Assembly (NCBI RefSeq): GCF_001854475.1
Contig: NZ_MNAN01000027.1
Location: 62,001-126,000, forward strand
From: Pseudoalteromonas byunsanensis
GTDB lineage: Bacteria > Pseudomonadota > Gammaproteobacteria > Enterobacterales > Alteromonadaceae
Length of the DNA: 64,000 nucleotides
Direction of reading: 5' to 3'
In this document: piece after piece, positions 38,857 to 46,806 of the stretch
Layout of the letters: every line of letters begins with the position of its first letter
Numbering within the stretch: the first letter of the stretch is position 1
Position numbers and translations under genes: made by a program
Notes under the pieces: model-generated
What the model was told of the DNA's origin: nothing
The model's database searches: none
Seen by the model: only the letters and a program-made list of their open reading frames with translations

Positions 38857-41283
38857 TTAGATCGGTGAGCCAGGCGGCATCTTCAGTGCTTTAAACCCTT
38901 CTGGCCACTTACCACTTTCAAGAAATACATTGACCTGTCTTGCTAATTCATGACGATAGGCAGTTTCTTCGCTGACGTTGCTAAATAACGACTGCTGATC
39001 AAACTGCTTAGCAACACGCATTAGTTGGAACCTAAGCTGCGCTTGAACCTCAGGTTCAACCTTGTCGGAGCTTGCCAATTGCGCCATGCGTACAGCTGTT
39101 AAATACTGAACACGTTGCACCAGCTTTTGCGCCATACCGGTACTTGCATTTGCCTCAAACACCTTGTGGTACAAAGCATTCATCACCTGCTCAACACCTA
39201 AGTGCTTAGCATCTCTTGCTTTATGCTGAGCCAATCGGTTTAATCGTTCAGCGTTGAGTAGTAAGTTAAGGCTGTGATTCGCTGCGACTTCAGGTAAGGC
39301 CATCGCATCGAGTGTGAGCCCTGTTCTACCATACACACTTTCTCGCGTTTTGCTCTCGCCATACGCTTTTGGCGGGATCAGTGCCAAAACACTTTCAGGA
39401 ATACGCAACTGCTCAGCGTCGAGCGTTTTCAAAATCGCCTGTAATGCTTTCTTTTGAATTGTTTTATCAACGACTTTAGCCCCTTTGACGGCATTGGCTG
39501 TGCGAACTTCATAGTCATAATCAACTCCACCAATTAATTTAACAGCGGATTCAACTTGATAGCGATGAAATAAAAACAAGGGTACCAGCTTTTCTTCCAA
39601 TTGAGACAAGGCAACACCAGTTTTTATATTATTGATACCAAAAGTGTTTAGAGCTTGCTGGCGAACATCTAACACACGCAATAGCTCTGCCGCTGGGTCC
39701 GCACCGTTATCCCACAAATGCGCCGTCGGATGTGCACCGCCTTGCGCTCTTGCATCGCTGTCAGAAATAAACTCTAAGCCCAATTCACGGTTTTGTGCCA
39801 AAATATCAGCCAACCCCTGTGCTTCATCGGCATCACTAAAATCACTGTAACCATACTTAACAACTTGGGTATCCCATGCCCCCATGCCTTTGGCATAACC
39901 CTGCGTAATATCTAGTTTTCCGTTAGCATCAAATGAAACCAGTGGATGTGGATAATCCATCACCGACGCTCTGTCTTTGATTGAGGCAGAGAAGTTATGG
40001 GCAATGCCCAAAGTATGACCGATTTCGTGCGCGCTGAGCTGGCGAATACGATCAAGCGCCATATCATGTAAGCGACTGACCACTTCATCGCCTTTCACAA
40101 ATGGTGCAGCCAGTGCCTCGGCGATTAAAATATCTTGGCGCACACGCAAAGAGCCGAGCGTCACATGACCTTTAATGATCTCACCTGTACGAGGGTCAAT
40201 TACCGATGCACCGTATGACCAACCTCGTGTTGCACGATGCACCCATTGGATCACGTTATAGCGAATATCCATCGGATCTGCGCTTTCAGGCAAAATTTTA
40301 ATTTGAAAGGCATTTTTATAACCTGCTGCGGCAAAAGCATCATCCCACCATTTTGCGCCGTCTAGCAAGGCTGTTTTTACCGGCTCTGGCACGCCTGGGT
40401 CAAGGTAGTAAATAATTGGTTCAACCGGTTCGCTCAGCGCTGCGCTGGGGTCTTTTTTAGCCAAACGATGGCGCGGAATGTAACGCACCAACATAGGCTC
40501 CCCTAATGGTGCCGAATAGTCTTTATGCTCAATGCTCCAATACCCCGATTGAGGGTGGAATTTACGAGGCTGATAGTTATCATCCGGCAGCTTAATCAGC
40601 GAGTGATGCTGATGAACCGTAATCGAATATGGATCTGCCACTGCTTGGCGTACGTATTCACCCGGTTTATTACCGGTAAAGGTCAACACGGCTTCTAGCT
40701 CAGTATTATCAACAAACGCTTTACTGCGCTCCATAAACACGGCGCTGCGAGTGCTATCTAGATTAAAGCTGCCCTGTTCACGCTGTGCGAGCGTGCGGCT
40801 CACCGCATGTACGTCTGACAAAAGGTATGGTGTGTAGTCTATCAATACGCTATCGCTATCTTCAGCAACCACATTAAAGCCCTGCAAAATACTTGATGCA
40901 AAGGCTTCATTGACACTTTGTTGCTCCGCAGGATTCGACGAGCTGGCACGATAATAACTATTTAACGCACGTAACATTACTTTCTCACCAAAGCGCTCAA
41001 ACTGTACCAAGTAAGTACCGCCAAGCTGTCCTCTATCTAATCCAATATCATTAGAGCCAACACCGTAAGGTAAGCTATGCTGTAGAAGAAATGGTTGCTT
41101 TAGCTTATCGACATCCAGATAGATTTTGCCGCTGGAAGTGTCAGCATAAAAGGAATAATACCCCGGAAAACGATTTAACTTGTCAGTAAACTCGTCAATA
41201 GACTTAATTGCTGCGACAGCTTGAGTTATCATAGCGCCTAGCAAAGTACAGAATATGACGGATAGCTTGGCTATTTTTCGCAT
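38857..41283 (-). CDS. Secreted zinc-dependent metalloprotease (DUF5117/DUF4953 type)
   Basis: 808 residues with a signal peptide (LSVIFCTLLGAMITQAVA). The zinc site LSAHEIGHTLGIAHNFS, an HExxHxxGxxH metzincin pattern, is near residues 420-436, with MDYPHP as a Met-turn just after. Upstream GYYSFYADTSSGKIYLDVDKLKQPF and LGQLGGTYLVQFERFGEKV type segments match the DUF5117 N-terminal domain. A large helical C-terminal domain follows. Function in most bacteria unknown; presumably degrades peptides in periplasm or outside. AAGGT before the ATG. Confidence 0.9.
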   Translation of the reverse strand: MRKIAKLSVIFCTLLGAMITQAVAAIKSIDEFTDKLNRFPGYYSFYADTSSGKIYLDVDKLKQPFLLQHSLPYGVGSNDIGLDRGQLGGTYLVQFERFGEKVMLRALNSYYRASSSNPAEQQSVNEAFASSILQGFNVVAEDSDSVLIDYTPYLLSDVHAVSRTLAQREQGSFNLDSTRSAVFMERSKAFVDNTELEAVLTFTGNKPGEYVRQAVADPYSITVHQHHSLIKLPDDNYQPRKFHPQSGYWSIEHKDYSAPLGEPMLVRYIPRHRLAKKDPSAALSEPVEPIIYYLDPGVPEPVKTALLDGAKWWDDAFAAAGYKNAFQIKILPESADPMDIRYNVIQWVHRATRGWSYGASVIDPRTGEIIKGHVTLGSLRVRQDILIAEALAAPFVKGDEVVSRLHDMALDRIRQLSAHEIGHTLGIAHNFSASIKDRASVMDYPHPLVSFDANGKLDITQGYAKGMGAWDTQVVKYGYSDFSDADEAQGLADILAQNRELGLEFISDSDARAQGGAHPTAHLWDNGADPAAELLRVLDVRQQALNTFGINNIKTGVALSQLEEKLVPLFLFHRYQVESAVKLIGGVDYDYEVRTANAVKGAKVVDKTIQKKALQAILKTLDAEQLRIPESVLALIPPKAYGESKTRESVYGRTGLTLDAMALPEVAANHSLNLLLNAERLNRLAQHKARDAKHLGVEQVMNALYHKVFEANASTGMAQKLVQRVQYLTAVRMAQLASSDKVEPEVQAQLRFQLMRVAKQFDQQSLFSNVSEETAYRHELARQVNVFLESGKWPEGFKALKMPPGSPI

Positions 41284-41441
41284 GATCTTACCTTGTTATT
41301 AGTGGTTTTAATGGCTGATTCAAACCCAGTATATAAAATTGTATACAAAGTTCAGCCATTTTAAGACGAAATTAATTGCGGCCTGAGATCTCCTCTCACA
41401 TTATATAGACTCAAGCCACAACGTTATCAGGATCAAAAACT

Positions 41442-42410
41442 ATGCGTAGACTCCCTCCAGTGCTTATCGAAGATGGTTGCTCAAGAGAGTTACTTTCTCT
41501 TATCCGTACAATTTTAGCGGCCTGTAAAGAGATTTCTTTTCGTGTTGGTCAAGGTGCCCTCTCTGGCGTACTCGGTTCAACATTGGATGAAAACATCCAA
41601 GGCGAAACCCAGAAAAAGCTTGATGTACTATCAAATCAACTTTTAAAAGATATTCTACTTGAGTCTGGCTACGTTAAAGCCATTGCATCAGAAGAAGAAG
41701 ACTACACCGTTGCAGGTAACCCCGACGCTGAATATATCGTGGCTTTTGACCCGCTAGATGGCTCATCGAATACAGATATTAACTCACTGGTAGGCACGAT
41801 TTTCTCAATCATGCGTGCACCAAAAGATTCAGACCCAGCCGATGAGCGTATTTTCATGCAGCCTGGCCATCAGCAAGTAGCGGCAGGCTATGTATTGTAT
41901 GGCCCATGTACCACATTAGCATTGACCATTGGTAAAGGCACTCGTATCTTCACCTTAGATAAAACTCACGGCAGCTTTATGCTCACGCAAGAGTTCGCTA
42001 AAATTCCTGAAGATACCAAAGAGTTCGCTATCAACGCCTCAAATCAGCGTCACTGGCAGCCTGCTATGCAAAATTACGTCAACGATTTATTGGCGGGTGA
42101 CACAGGCCCTCGTGGTAAAAACTTCAACATGCGCTGGATTGCGGCCATGGTAGGAGACGTACACCGTGTATTATGTCGTGGTGGTTTATTCACATACCCA
42201 GCTGATACCAAAGATCCTAACAAGCCATTCAAGCTACGTTTATTGTACGAAGCTAACCCAATGGCCTTGCTCGTTGAGCAAGCAGGCGGTATGGCCCACA
42301 CAGGTGATGCGCGTATTTTGGATATCGACCCGCAAGAGATCCACCAGCGTGTCAGCGTGATCTTAGGCTCGAAAAACGAAGTTGAGGCTTGCTTGGCGTA
42401 TCACAAATGA
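41442..42410 (+). CDS. fbp: Fructose-1,6-bisphosphatase class 1
   Basis: 322 residues. Metal site [24 protein letters not shown] near residues 105-125; ASEEEDYT supplies another metal ligand; C-terminal [19 protein letters not shown] and INPQ-type [17 protein letters not shown] are typical. Gluconeogenic enzyme in cytosol. Own promoter region and terminator. Confidence 0.97.
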   Translation: MRRLPPVLIEDGCSRELLSLIRTILAACKEISFRVGQGALSGVLGSTLDENIQGETQKKLDVLSNQLLKDILLESGYVKAIASEEEDYTVAGNPDAEYIVAFDPLDGSSNTDINSLVGTIFSIMRAPKDSDPADERIFMQPGHQQVAAGYVLYGPCTTLALTIGKGTRIFTLDKTHGSFMLTQEFAKIPEDTKEFAINASNQRHWQPAMQNYVNDLLAGDTGPRGKNFNMRWIAAMVGDVHRVLCRGGLFTYPADTKDPNKPFKLRLLYEANPMALLVEQAGGMAHTGDARILDIDPQEIHQRVSVILGSKNEVEACLAYHK

Positions 42411-42426
42411 AGTAAAACTCAGTGAT

Positions 42427-42453
42427 AAAAAGCGAGCATCAGCTCGCTTTTTT
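42427..42453. terminator. Terminator between fbp and GNAT gene
   Basis: AGCGAGC / GCTCGCT stem with flanking A and T runs. The hairpin overlaps the last codons of the convergent GNAT gene. Confidence 0.88.
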
Positions 42454-42918
42454 CATGTCTTGCCACTGTTCAAGTGGTATCTCTCGGCCAACCAAAGCCG
42501 GGGTTTCAAACCCCCACTTCTCTTTTAGCCAAACTAGCATGCTTTGTTCTAACACAGATTCTAGTTCAATCAAGCTTTGATCTAGCCAGTAGTGCAGCTC
42601 GCAGTCGTAGCCGTCGACGTTACTGGCATCAATGTACACCGAACCAATACATTTTTTTTCTTCACTATCGAATACGCAAAAGCTATAAGCGATGTTTTCA
42701 TTAAACTCTCGTAAATGATGTTCCATCGCAGCGGTATTATCTGCCACTGTCATATTAGGCTTTGGCCACTCGGTTTGCCCTGCAAATAACTGACGGAGTC
42801 TAACTTGATTACGCATCACCAACTCATGATCTATTTCACTAAATTTTGGGTGCATTACATGTAAGGTAAAATTGGCATCTTGGTAATATTGGAAAATCGC
42901 TTTTGCTCTAAGCGGCAT
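42439..42918 (-). CDS. GNAT family N-acetyltransferase-like protein
   Basis: 159 residues. ENIAYSFCVFDSEEKKCIGSVYIDAS and CELHYWLDQSLIELESVLEQSMLVWLKEKWGF fit the GNAT beta-alpha core, but the acetyl-CoA loop (Q/RxxGxG/A) is not clear, so catalysis is uncertain. Cytosolic. 13 bases behind the upstream small gene with AAGGAATG in front, so probably in a two-gene unit. Confidence 0.7.
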   Translation of the reverse strand: MPLRAKAIFQYYQDANFTLHVMHPKFSEIDHELVMRNQVRLRQLFAGQTEWPKPNMTVADNTAAMEHHLREFNENIAYSFCVFDSEEKKCIGSVYIDASNVDGYDCELHYWLDQSLIELESVLEQSMLVWLKEKWGFETPALVGREIPLEQWQDMKKAS

Positions 42919-42931
42919 TAATACATTCCTT

Positions 42932-43276
42932 TTATTTCAATAGAGTGAGTAGTTGCGCTACTTTTTCGTGGGTTATTTCCCCCATCTGTTCAGGGTTTGC
43001 CAAAGCATACAGTAGCCCTTCCACTTGGGTGTGTTCAATATCGCCACGCATTTCCAAAAGGCTGGCCCACATTTCCAACTCGTCGATATCAACCGCACCA
43101 TTTTGTACTTGTATCAACGCTAAGCACACATCTTCAGTGGTGACACTATACACAACATCCGTCTGCGGATAGCTTATCAATCGCCCATACACTTGCTGGT
43201 AGCCGGTGGCTAAGCGCGCAATCGTTGCTAAATCCTGATAGTGAGGTGTGTTATTATCGATGTTGTTATTGTTCAT
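42932..43276 (-). CDS. Hypothetical protein, about 114 residues
   Basis: Start at ATG 43276 (MNNNNIDNNTPHYQDLATIARLATG) preferred to TTG at 43303. Mostly helical, acidic; contains DVCLALIQVQNGAVDIDELEMWASLLEMRGDIEHTQVEGLLYALANPE. No family recognised. Its start codon lies only 14 bases from that of the divergent Cys-rich gene, so each promoter must lie inside the other gene. Confidence 0.65.
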   Translation of the reverse strand: MNNNNIDNNTPHYQDLATIARLATGYQQVYGRLISYPQTDVVYSVTTEDVCLALIQVQNGAVDIDELEMWASLLEMRGDIEHTQVEGLLYALANPEQMGEITHEKVAQLLTLLK

Positions 43277-43290
43277 TCTGGTATTTACAA

Positions 43291-43620
43291 ATGTCTTGTT
43301 CAAACTGTGGGAAAGCCCTGACGTGCGTTGCCGATCAAAATTGTTGGTGCATGGCTTTGCCCAATATTCTGCCCTTGTCTCAAACTGACGGATGCCTTTG
43401 TCGAGTCTGCCTGACTGCGAAACTCAAGGCGTATATTGAGACAATAAGTACACTGCCGATTGAAGAGCAACTAGCCCTAGCTCAGCCATTTAAACATTCT
43501 AACACGATAGAAGGCTTAGACTATGATATTGAAAATGGCCTGCTGGTCATGAATCGCTGGGCACATTTAAAACGTGGGAGCTGTTGTGGCAACGGCTGTC
43601 GCCACTGTCCATACAGCTAA
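43291..43620 (+). CDS. Cysteine-rich CWC / DUF5522-type protein
   Basis: 109 residues from ATG at 43291 (MSCSNCGKALTC); the upstream frame to 43225 overlaps the divergent gene. N-terminal Cys-rich CWC motif CSNCGKALTCVADQNCWC, then CLCRVCL. C-terminal RWAHLKRGSCCGNGCRHCPY is the DUF5522 signature. About a dozen Cys suggest two metal clusters or zinc sites. These two small domains often occur together or adjacent in gammaproteobacteria and marine Bacteroidetes; role unknown. Stop overlaps convergent sulphurtransferase by 4 bases. Confidence 0.82.
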   Translation: MSCSNCGKALTCVADQNCWCMALPNILPLSQTDGCLCRVCLTAKLKAYIETISTLPIEEQLALAQPFKHSNTIEGLDYDIENGLLVMNRWAHLKRGSCCGNGCRHCPYS

Positions 43621-44444
43621 CTTCCTGTCGCAACGGGCAGCTCACTGGGTAAGCCCCATTCGCTCCATGAACCATCATAGACACTCAATTTCTGATAACC
43701 ACACTCATCTGCCGCCATTGCCAAAATACAGGCTGTCACACCCGAACCACAACTAAACTGAAGGGCTTGCTGCGCAACACCACGCTCTGCGAATAGGGCC
43801 TTGAGCTGTGTGATGCTTTTCATCAGTCCTTGCTCATCTAAAAGTGCAGTGTAAGGCAGGTTTTTACTATTTGGTACATGACCGCTGCGCATATTCTCGC
43901 GTGGCTCAGGGTCTTCACCACAAAAGCGTTTAGCTCCCCTTGCGTCTAATAAACAAATACTGTCATCGTCTATCGCCGCTAAGACCTGTTGACTATCAAT
44001 AAAGTAACCACTTTGCGGGTTAGCCACAAAATTACCAACTTGCTCACTAAGTGCATAATTTTGCGTAGTGGGTAAACCCAGCGCTTGCCAACGTGGCAAG
44101 CCACCATCAAGCACAAAGACTTGCTCAAAACCCATACTTTTGAACATCCACCAAGCCCTCGCGGCACTAAACAACCCTAAATCATCATACACCACGACCG
44201 TGTCGTTCTGATTGATACCTAACTGGCGCATATTTGCCTGAAATTGCGCGCCATCACACATGGTGTTTGGCAGTTGCGCATCGGGCTTAGCAAGCGCACC
44301 ACTGATATCAAAACGCTTAGCGCCTTGAATGATGGCAGCAGGCGAGTAAGGCGAAGTGAGGCCAGGCTTAACAATCCCAGCATCTAGCACCTGTACTTGG
44401 TCAAGGTGCTTTGCCAGCCACTCACAACTTTTCAAGTTTTTCAT
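43617..44444 (-). CDS. sseA: Sulfurtransferase, tandem rhodanese (3-mercaptopyruvate type)
   Basis: 275 residues in two rhodanese halves. The inactive N-terminal half starts WLAKHLDQVQVLDAGIVKPG; the active loop is CGSGVTACILAMA near residue 235. CGSGVTA rather than CRKGVTA points to mercaptopyruvate sulphurtransferase. AAGGA precedes ATG. Cytosolic. Confidence 0.85.
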   Translation of the reverse strand: MKNLKSCEWLAKHLDQVQVLDAGIVKPGLTSPYSPAAIIQGAKRFDISGALAKPDAQLPNTMCDGAQFQANMRQLGINQNDTVVVYDDLGLFSAARAWWMFKSMGFEQVFVLDGGLPRWQALGLPTTQNYALSEQVGNFVANPQSGYFIDSQQVLAAIDDDSICLLDARGAKRFCGEDPEPRENMRSGHVPNSKNLPYTALLDEQGLMKSITQLKALFAERGVAQQALQFSCGSGVTACILAMAADECGYQKLSVYDGSWSEWGLPSELPVATGS

Positions 44445-44471
44445 TTTAAATCCTTTATTGATTTATAACGG

Positions 44472-45560
44472 GTGAAATTGAAACCCAGCTCACGTTATAC
44501 TAAGCACCTTGTGAGAGCGCAATACAGCAGCAATATTATTTTGAAACAACTACAAACAAATCAGGTCTCAGGGGCAATTTTAGTGGTGCTGCCCAAATTT
44601 ATCGGCGATGCTATTAATACTCTGCCCGCCGTGGCTATGTTACGTGAATTGTACCCAAACAATGATATTCACTTGTTAGCCAGGCCCTACATGTGCGATA
44701 TTTTTGTTCGAGATACGCAATATCGTATTAATATCATTCGTGATACACGCTATGACAAAGAGGATAAGCAATCCACCTTTGCGCTTGCCAAGTCTCTTAA
44801 ACAATATCAATTTAGCATGGCCGTCTTGTTAAGAGGCTCTCTGAGCGAAGCTGTAGTGTGTAAGTTGGCCGGGATCAGATTTGTTTTAGGCTACAAGCAA
44901 AATGGCCGAAGCCCACTGTTGAGTCATGGCTTAAAACTCAATCAAAATCATCACTACATCCATCGTTATTGTCAGCTTATCAATGACTGTCACAACAAAC
45001 CGTTTGAACAGTATGGGTTGCCTCAGCTAAGCTATGAACATACTGACAAAGTAGTTGCTGATAGCAAGAAAACACCTATAGCGGTCTATTTTGGCGGTAA
45101 AAATAAGGGCCCACGTCACTACCCCCTTGCGCTTGCTAAACAGGCACTTATCGCCCTATCTGAGCAGGTCGACGCACACTTTTATCTAGTTGGTGACCCA
45201 TCGGAAACAACAGACAACCAGCAACTGTATGATGCCTTACAAACACAGCATATTACTGTCACTGATCTGACAGGTAAAACCAGCTTAGTGGAGCTAGTAG
45301 ACTGTATTGCAGCTTGTAACTTAATGATTAGTATCGACTCTGGCCCAATGCACATGGCCGCTGCCGTGGCGACGCCCTGTGTTGCAGTGGTGGGGTTTGG
45401 CACCTCCCCTTGGTCTGTGGTGGCCCCGAAAAACCAGCAATTTCTAGCACTCACTAGTCAAAGTTGTAGTTTGTCAGAGGAGAAGATCATCGAACAAATC
45501 CGCCCCACAGCCATCGCAGCGGCTTGCACACAGCTCCTAAAAGAGTGCTCTAAATCTTGA
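44472..45560 (+). CDS. Glycosyltransferase family 9 (heptosyltransferase-like)
   Basis: 362 residues from GTG at 44472; weak ribosome site, so an in-frame GTG 13 codons later is possible. GT-B fold: LVVLPKFIGDAINTLPAVAMLRELYPNNDIHLLARP, and C-terminal LMISIDSGPMHMAAAVATPCVAVVGFG, the D-S-G-P-x-H-x-A motif that binds the sugar nucleotide. Transfers heptose or a similar sugar to lipopolysaccharide core at the inner membrane. Not within an LPS cluster here. 3' end overlaps the truncated-haemoglobin gene by 11 bases on the opposite strand. Confidence 0.9.
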   Translation: MKLKPSSRYTKHLVRAQYSSNIILKQLQTNQVSGAILVVLPKFIGDAINTLPAVAMLRELYPNNDIHLLARPYMCDIFVRDTQYRINIIRDTRYDKEDKQSTFALAKSLKQYQFSMAVLLRGSLSEAVVCKLAGIRFVLGYKQNGRSPLLSHGLKLNQNHHYIHRYCQLINDCHNKPFEQYGLPQLSYEHTDKVVADSKKTPIAVYFGGKNKGPRHYPLALAKQALIALSEQVDAHFYLVGDPSETTDNQQLYDALQTQHITVTDLTGKTSLVELVDCIAACNLMISIDSGPMHMAAAVATPCVAVVGFGTSPWSVVAPKNQQFLALTSQSCSLSEEKIIEQIRPTAIAAACTQLLKECSKS

Positions 45561-45984
45561 TGATCTCAGAGCGCATCGGAGCCAGCTTGGCAAGAATTTG
45601 ATTCTGTACGGGGTGGGTAATACCTACCTCGTCCATTGCGGCTATCAACAGCTCTACAGCATGGTTAAAGTCATGCTCATTAATGTTCATTCCGGTATGA
45701 ATTTGCACCATGGAATCGCCATCATATTGACATGGTCCATCCAATACATCGCATAAATGACTAATAAAGCCCGCGCGAAAATGGCTCACATTAGTTTGTT
45801 TGAAATAGTGAAAAATAACTTTATCCTGTCCAATTTGATTGATAAACGCATCCACTAAACGCTCCAGTCCAGCTTGCTCACCAACCTTTTGGTACAACGA
45901 CTGCGGAGCGCTTTGGCAAGCTGACAAGCTGGCCGTCATCAGTAATATAACCATCAACTTTTGTGTGTACGCAAAATACTTCAT
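45550..45984 (-). CDS. Lipoprotein truncated haemoglobin (group 1)
   Basis: 144 residues with a lipoprotein signal: MVILLMTASLSAC, Cys23. The globin starts SLYQKVGEQAGLERLVDAFI, has HYFKQTNVSHFRAGFISHLCDVLDGP, and the likely proximal haem ligand His96 in MVQIHTGMNINEHDFNHAVE. A haem protein tethered in the periplasm is unusual, since most truncated globins are cytosolic. It immediately follows the DUF3034 stop (no gap) and is last of four linked genes. Confidence 0.88.
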   Translation of the reverse strand: MKYFAYTQKLMVILLMTASLSACQSAPQSLYQKVGEQAGLERLVDAFINQIGQDKVIFHYFKQTNVSHFRAGFISHLCDVLDGPCQYDGDSMVQIHTGMNINEHDFNHAVELLIAAMDEVGITHPVQNQILAKLAPMRSEIIKI

Positions 45985-46806
45985 TTAAAAATACCCTGTT
46001 ATCGACACATACCAGCCGGTTTGTTTCTCCACGCCTGCAATTGAACCTAGATCTAACCAAGCGCCAGTGACGCTTATTGATTTGTTAGGTAGCCAAGCGA
46101 TAAATACATCTCGCCAATGACTCTCTCCCAACCCTAGGTTATTTTGTTTTTCCCTAAATTCAACTCCTATAGCAATTTCTCTGGACAAAAATATCGCCGA
46201 GCTGGCTTCAAGCAACCAGTGTTTATTTGCTTTGTTGCCGCCAAACCCTAGCAGGCCGATTTGGTTGGCATTGCTATATCGAGCTGTCACATTCCAAAAC
46301 CAGTTATAACCACTCAATGCGCCTAAATGTAGCTTACTCATCGCCACATAAACATCATTTCCACTAGTATGCTCAGCACCTACCAAGGTTGCTACGCTGC
46401 CATCTTGCAGAGATTTATGTTGTACGCCAACACTCAACTGCGGCCAGTCACTGTATACGATATCGCCATAAAGACGAACTTTGATGGCACTGATATCTTG
46501 CTCAATGTTGGTATTGAGACTGGGGACGTCAAAATCTTGCTCAGCGTAGCTCAACTCAATGCGATCGAATATGTTGGCCTGTACACCACATACATCCAGC
46601 GTGTAGTTTTTCACATTTCCTCTACTGCAAAAGCCGCTTATGGCCCATTCATCTTCACTTGCATAGCCCGCTAACTGCGCCCAAGGAACAATGCCCCCTC
46701 CAGCACTCCCCTCTATCTGAGATACCCCTGGCGTGGCTAAAAGCTTACCACCTGCCAAAGCACTCAGAGGTAAAACCAATAGCAGCAACACGCTAAACCA
46801 CTTCAT
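45985..46806 (-). CDS. DUF3034 outer-membrane-like protein
   Basis: 273 residues with signal peptide MKWFSVLLLLVLPLSALA. GGKLLATPGVSQIEGSAGGGIVPWAQLAGY is the DUF3034 opening. The rest alternates hydrophobic and polar residues in short strands and ends VSITGYF, typical of an outer-membrane beta-barrel. CSRGN and LDVCGVQA suggest one disulphide. Start lies 14 bases inside the end of the GGDEF-EAL gene. Confidence 0.85.
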   Translation of the reverse strand: MKWFSVLLLLVLPLSALAGGKLLATPGVSQIEGSAGGGIVPWAQLAGYASEDEWAISGFCSRGNVKNYTLDVCGVQANIFDRIELSYAEQDFDVPSLNTNIEQDISAIKVRLYGDIVYSDWPQLSVGVQHKSLQDGSVATLVGAEHTSGNDVYVAMSKLHLGALSGYNWFWNVTARYSNANQIGLLGFGGNKANKHWLLEASSAIFLSREIAIGVEFREKQNNLGLGESHWRDVFIAWLPNKSISVTGAWLDLGSIAGVEKQTGWYVSITGYF

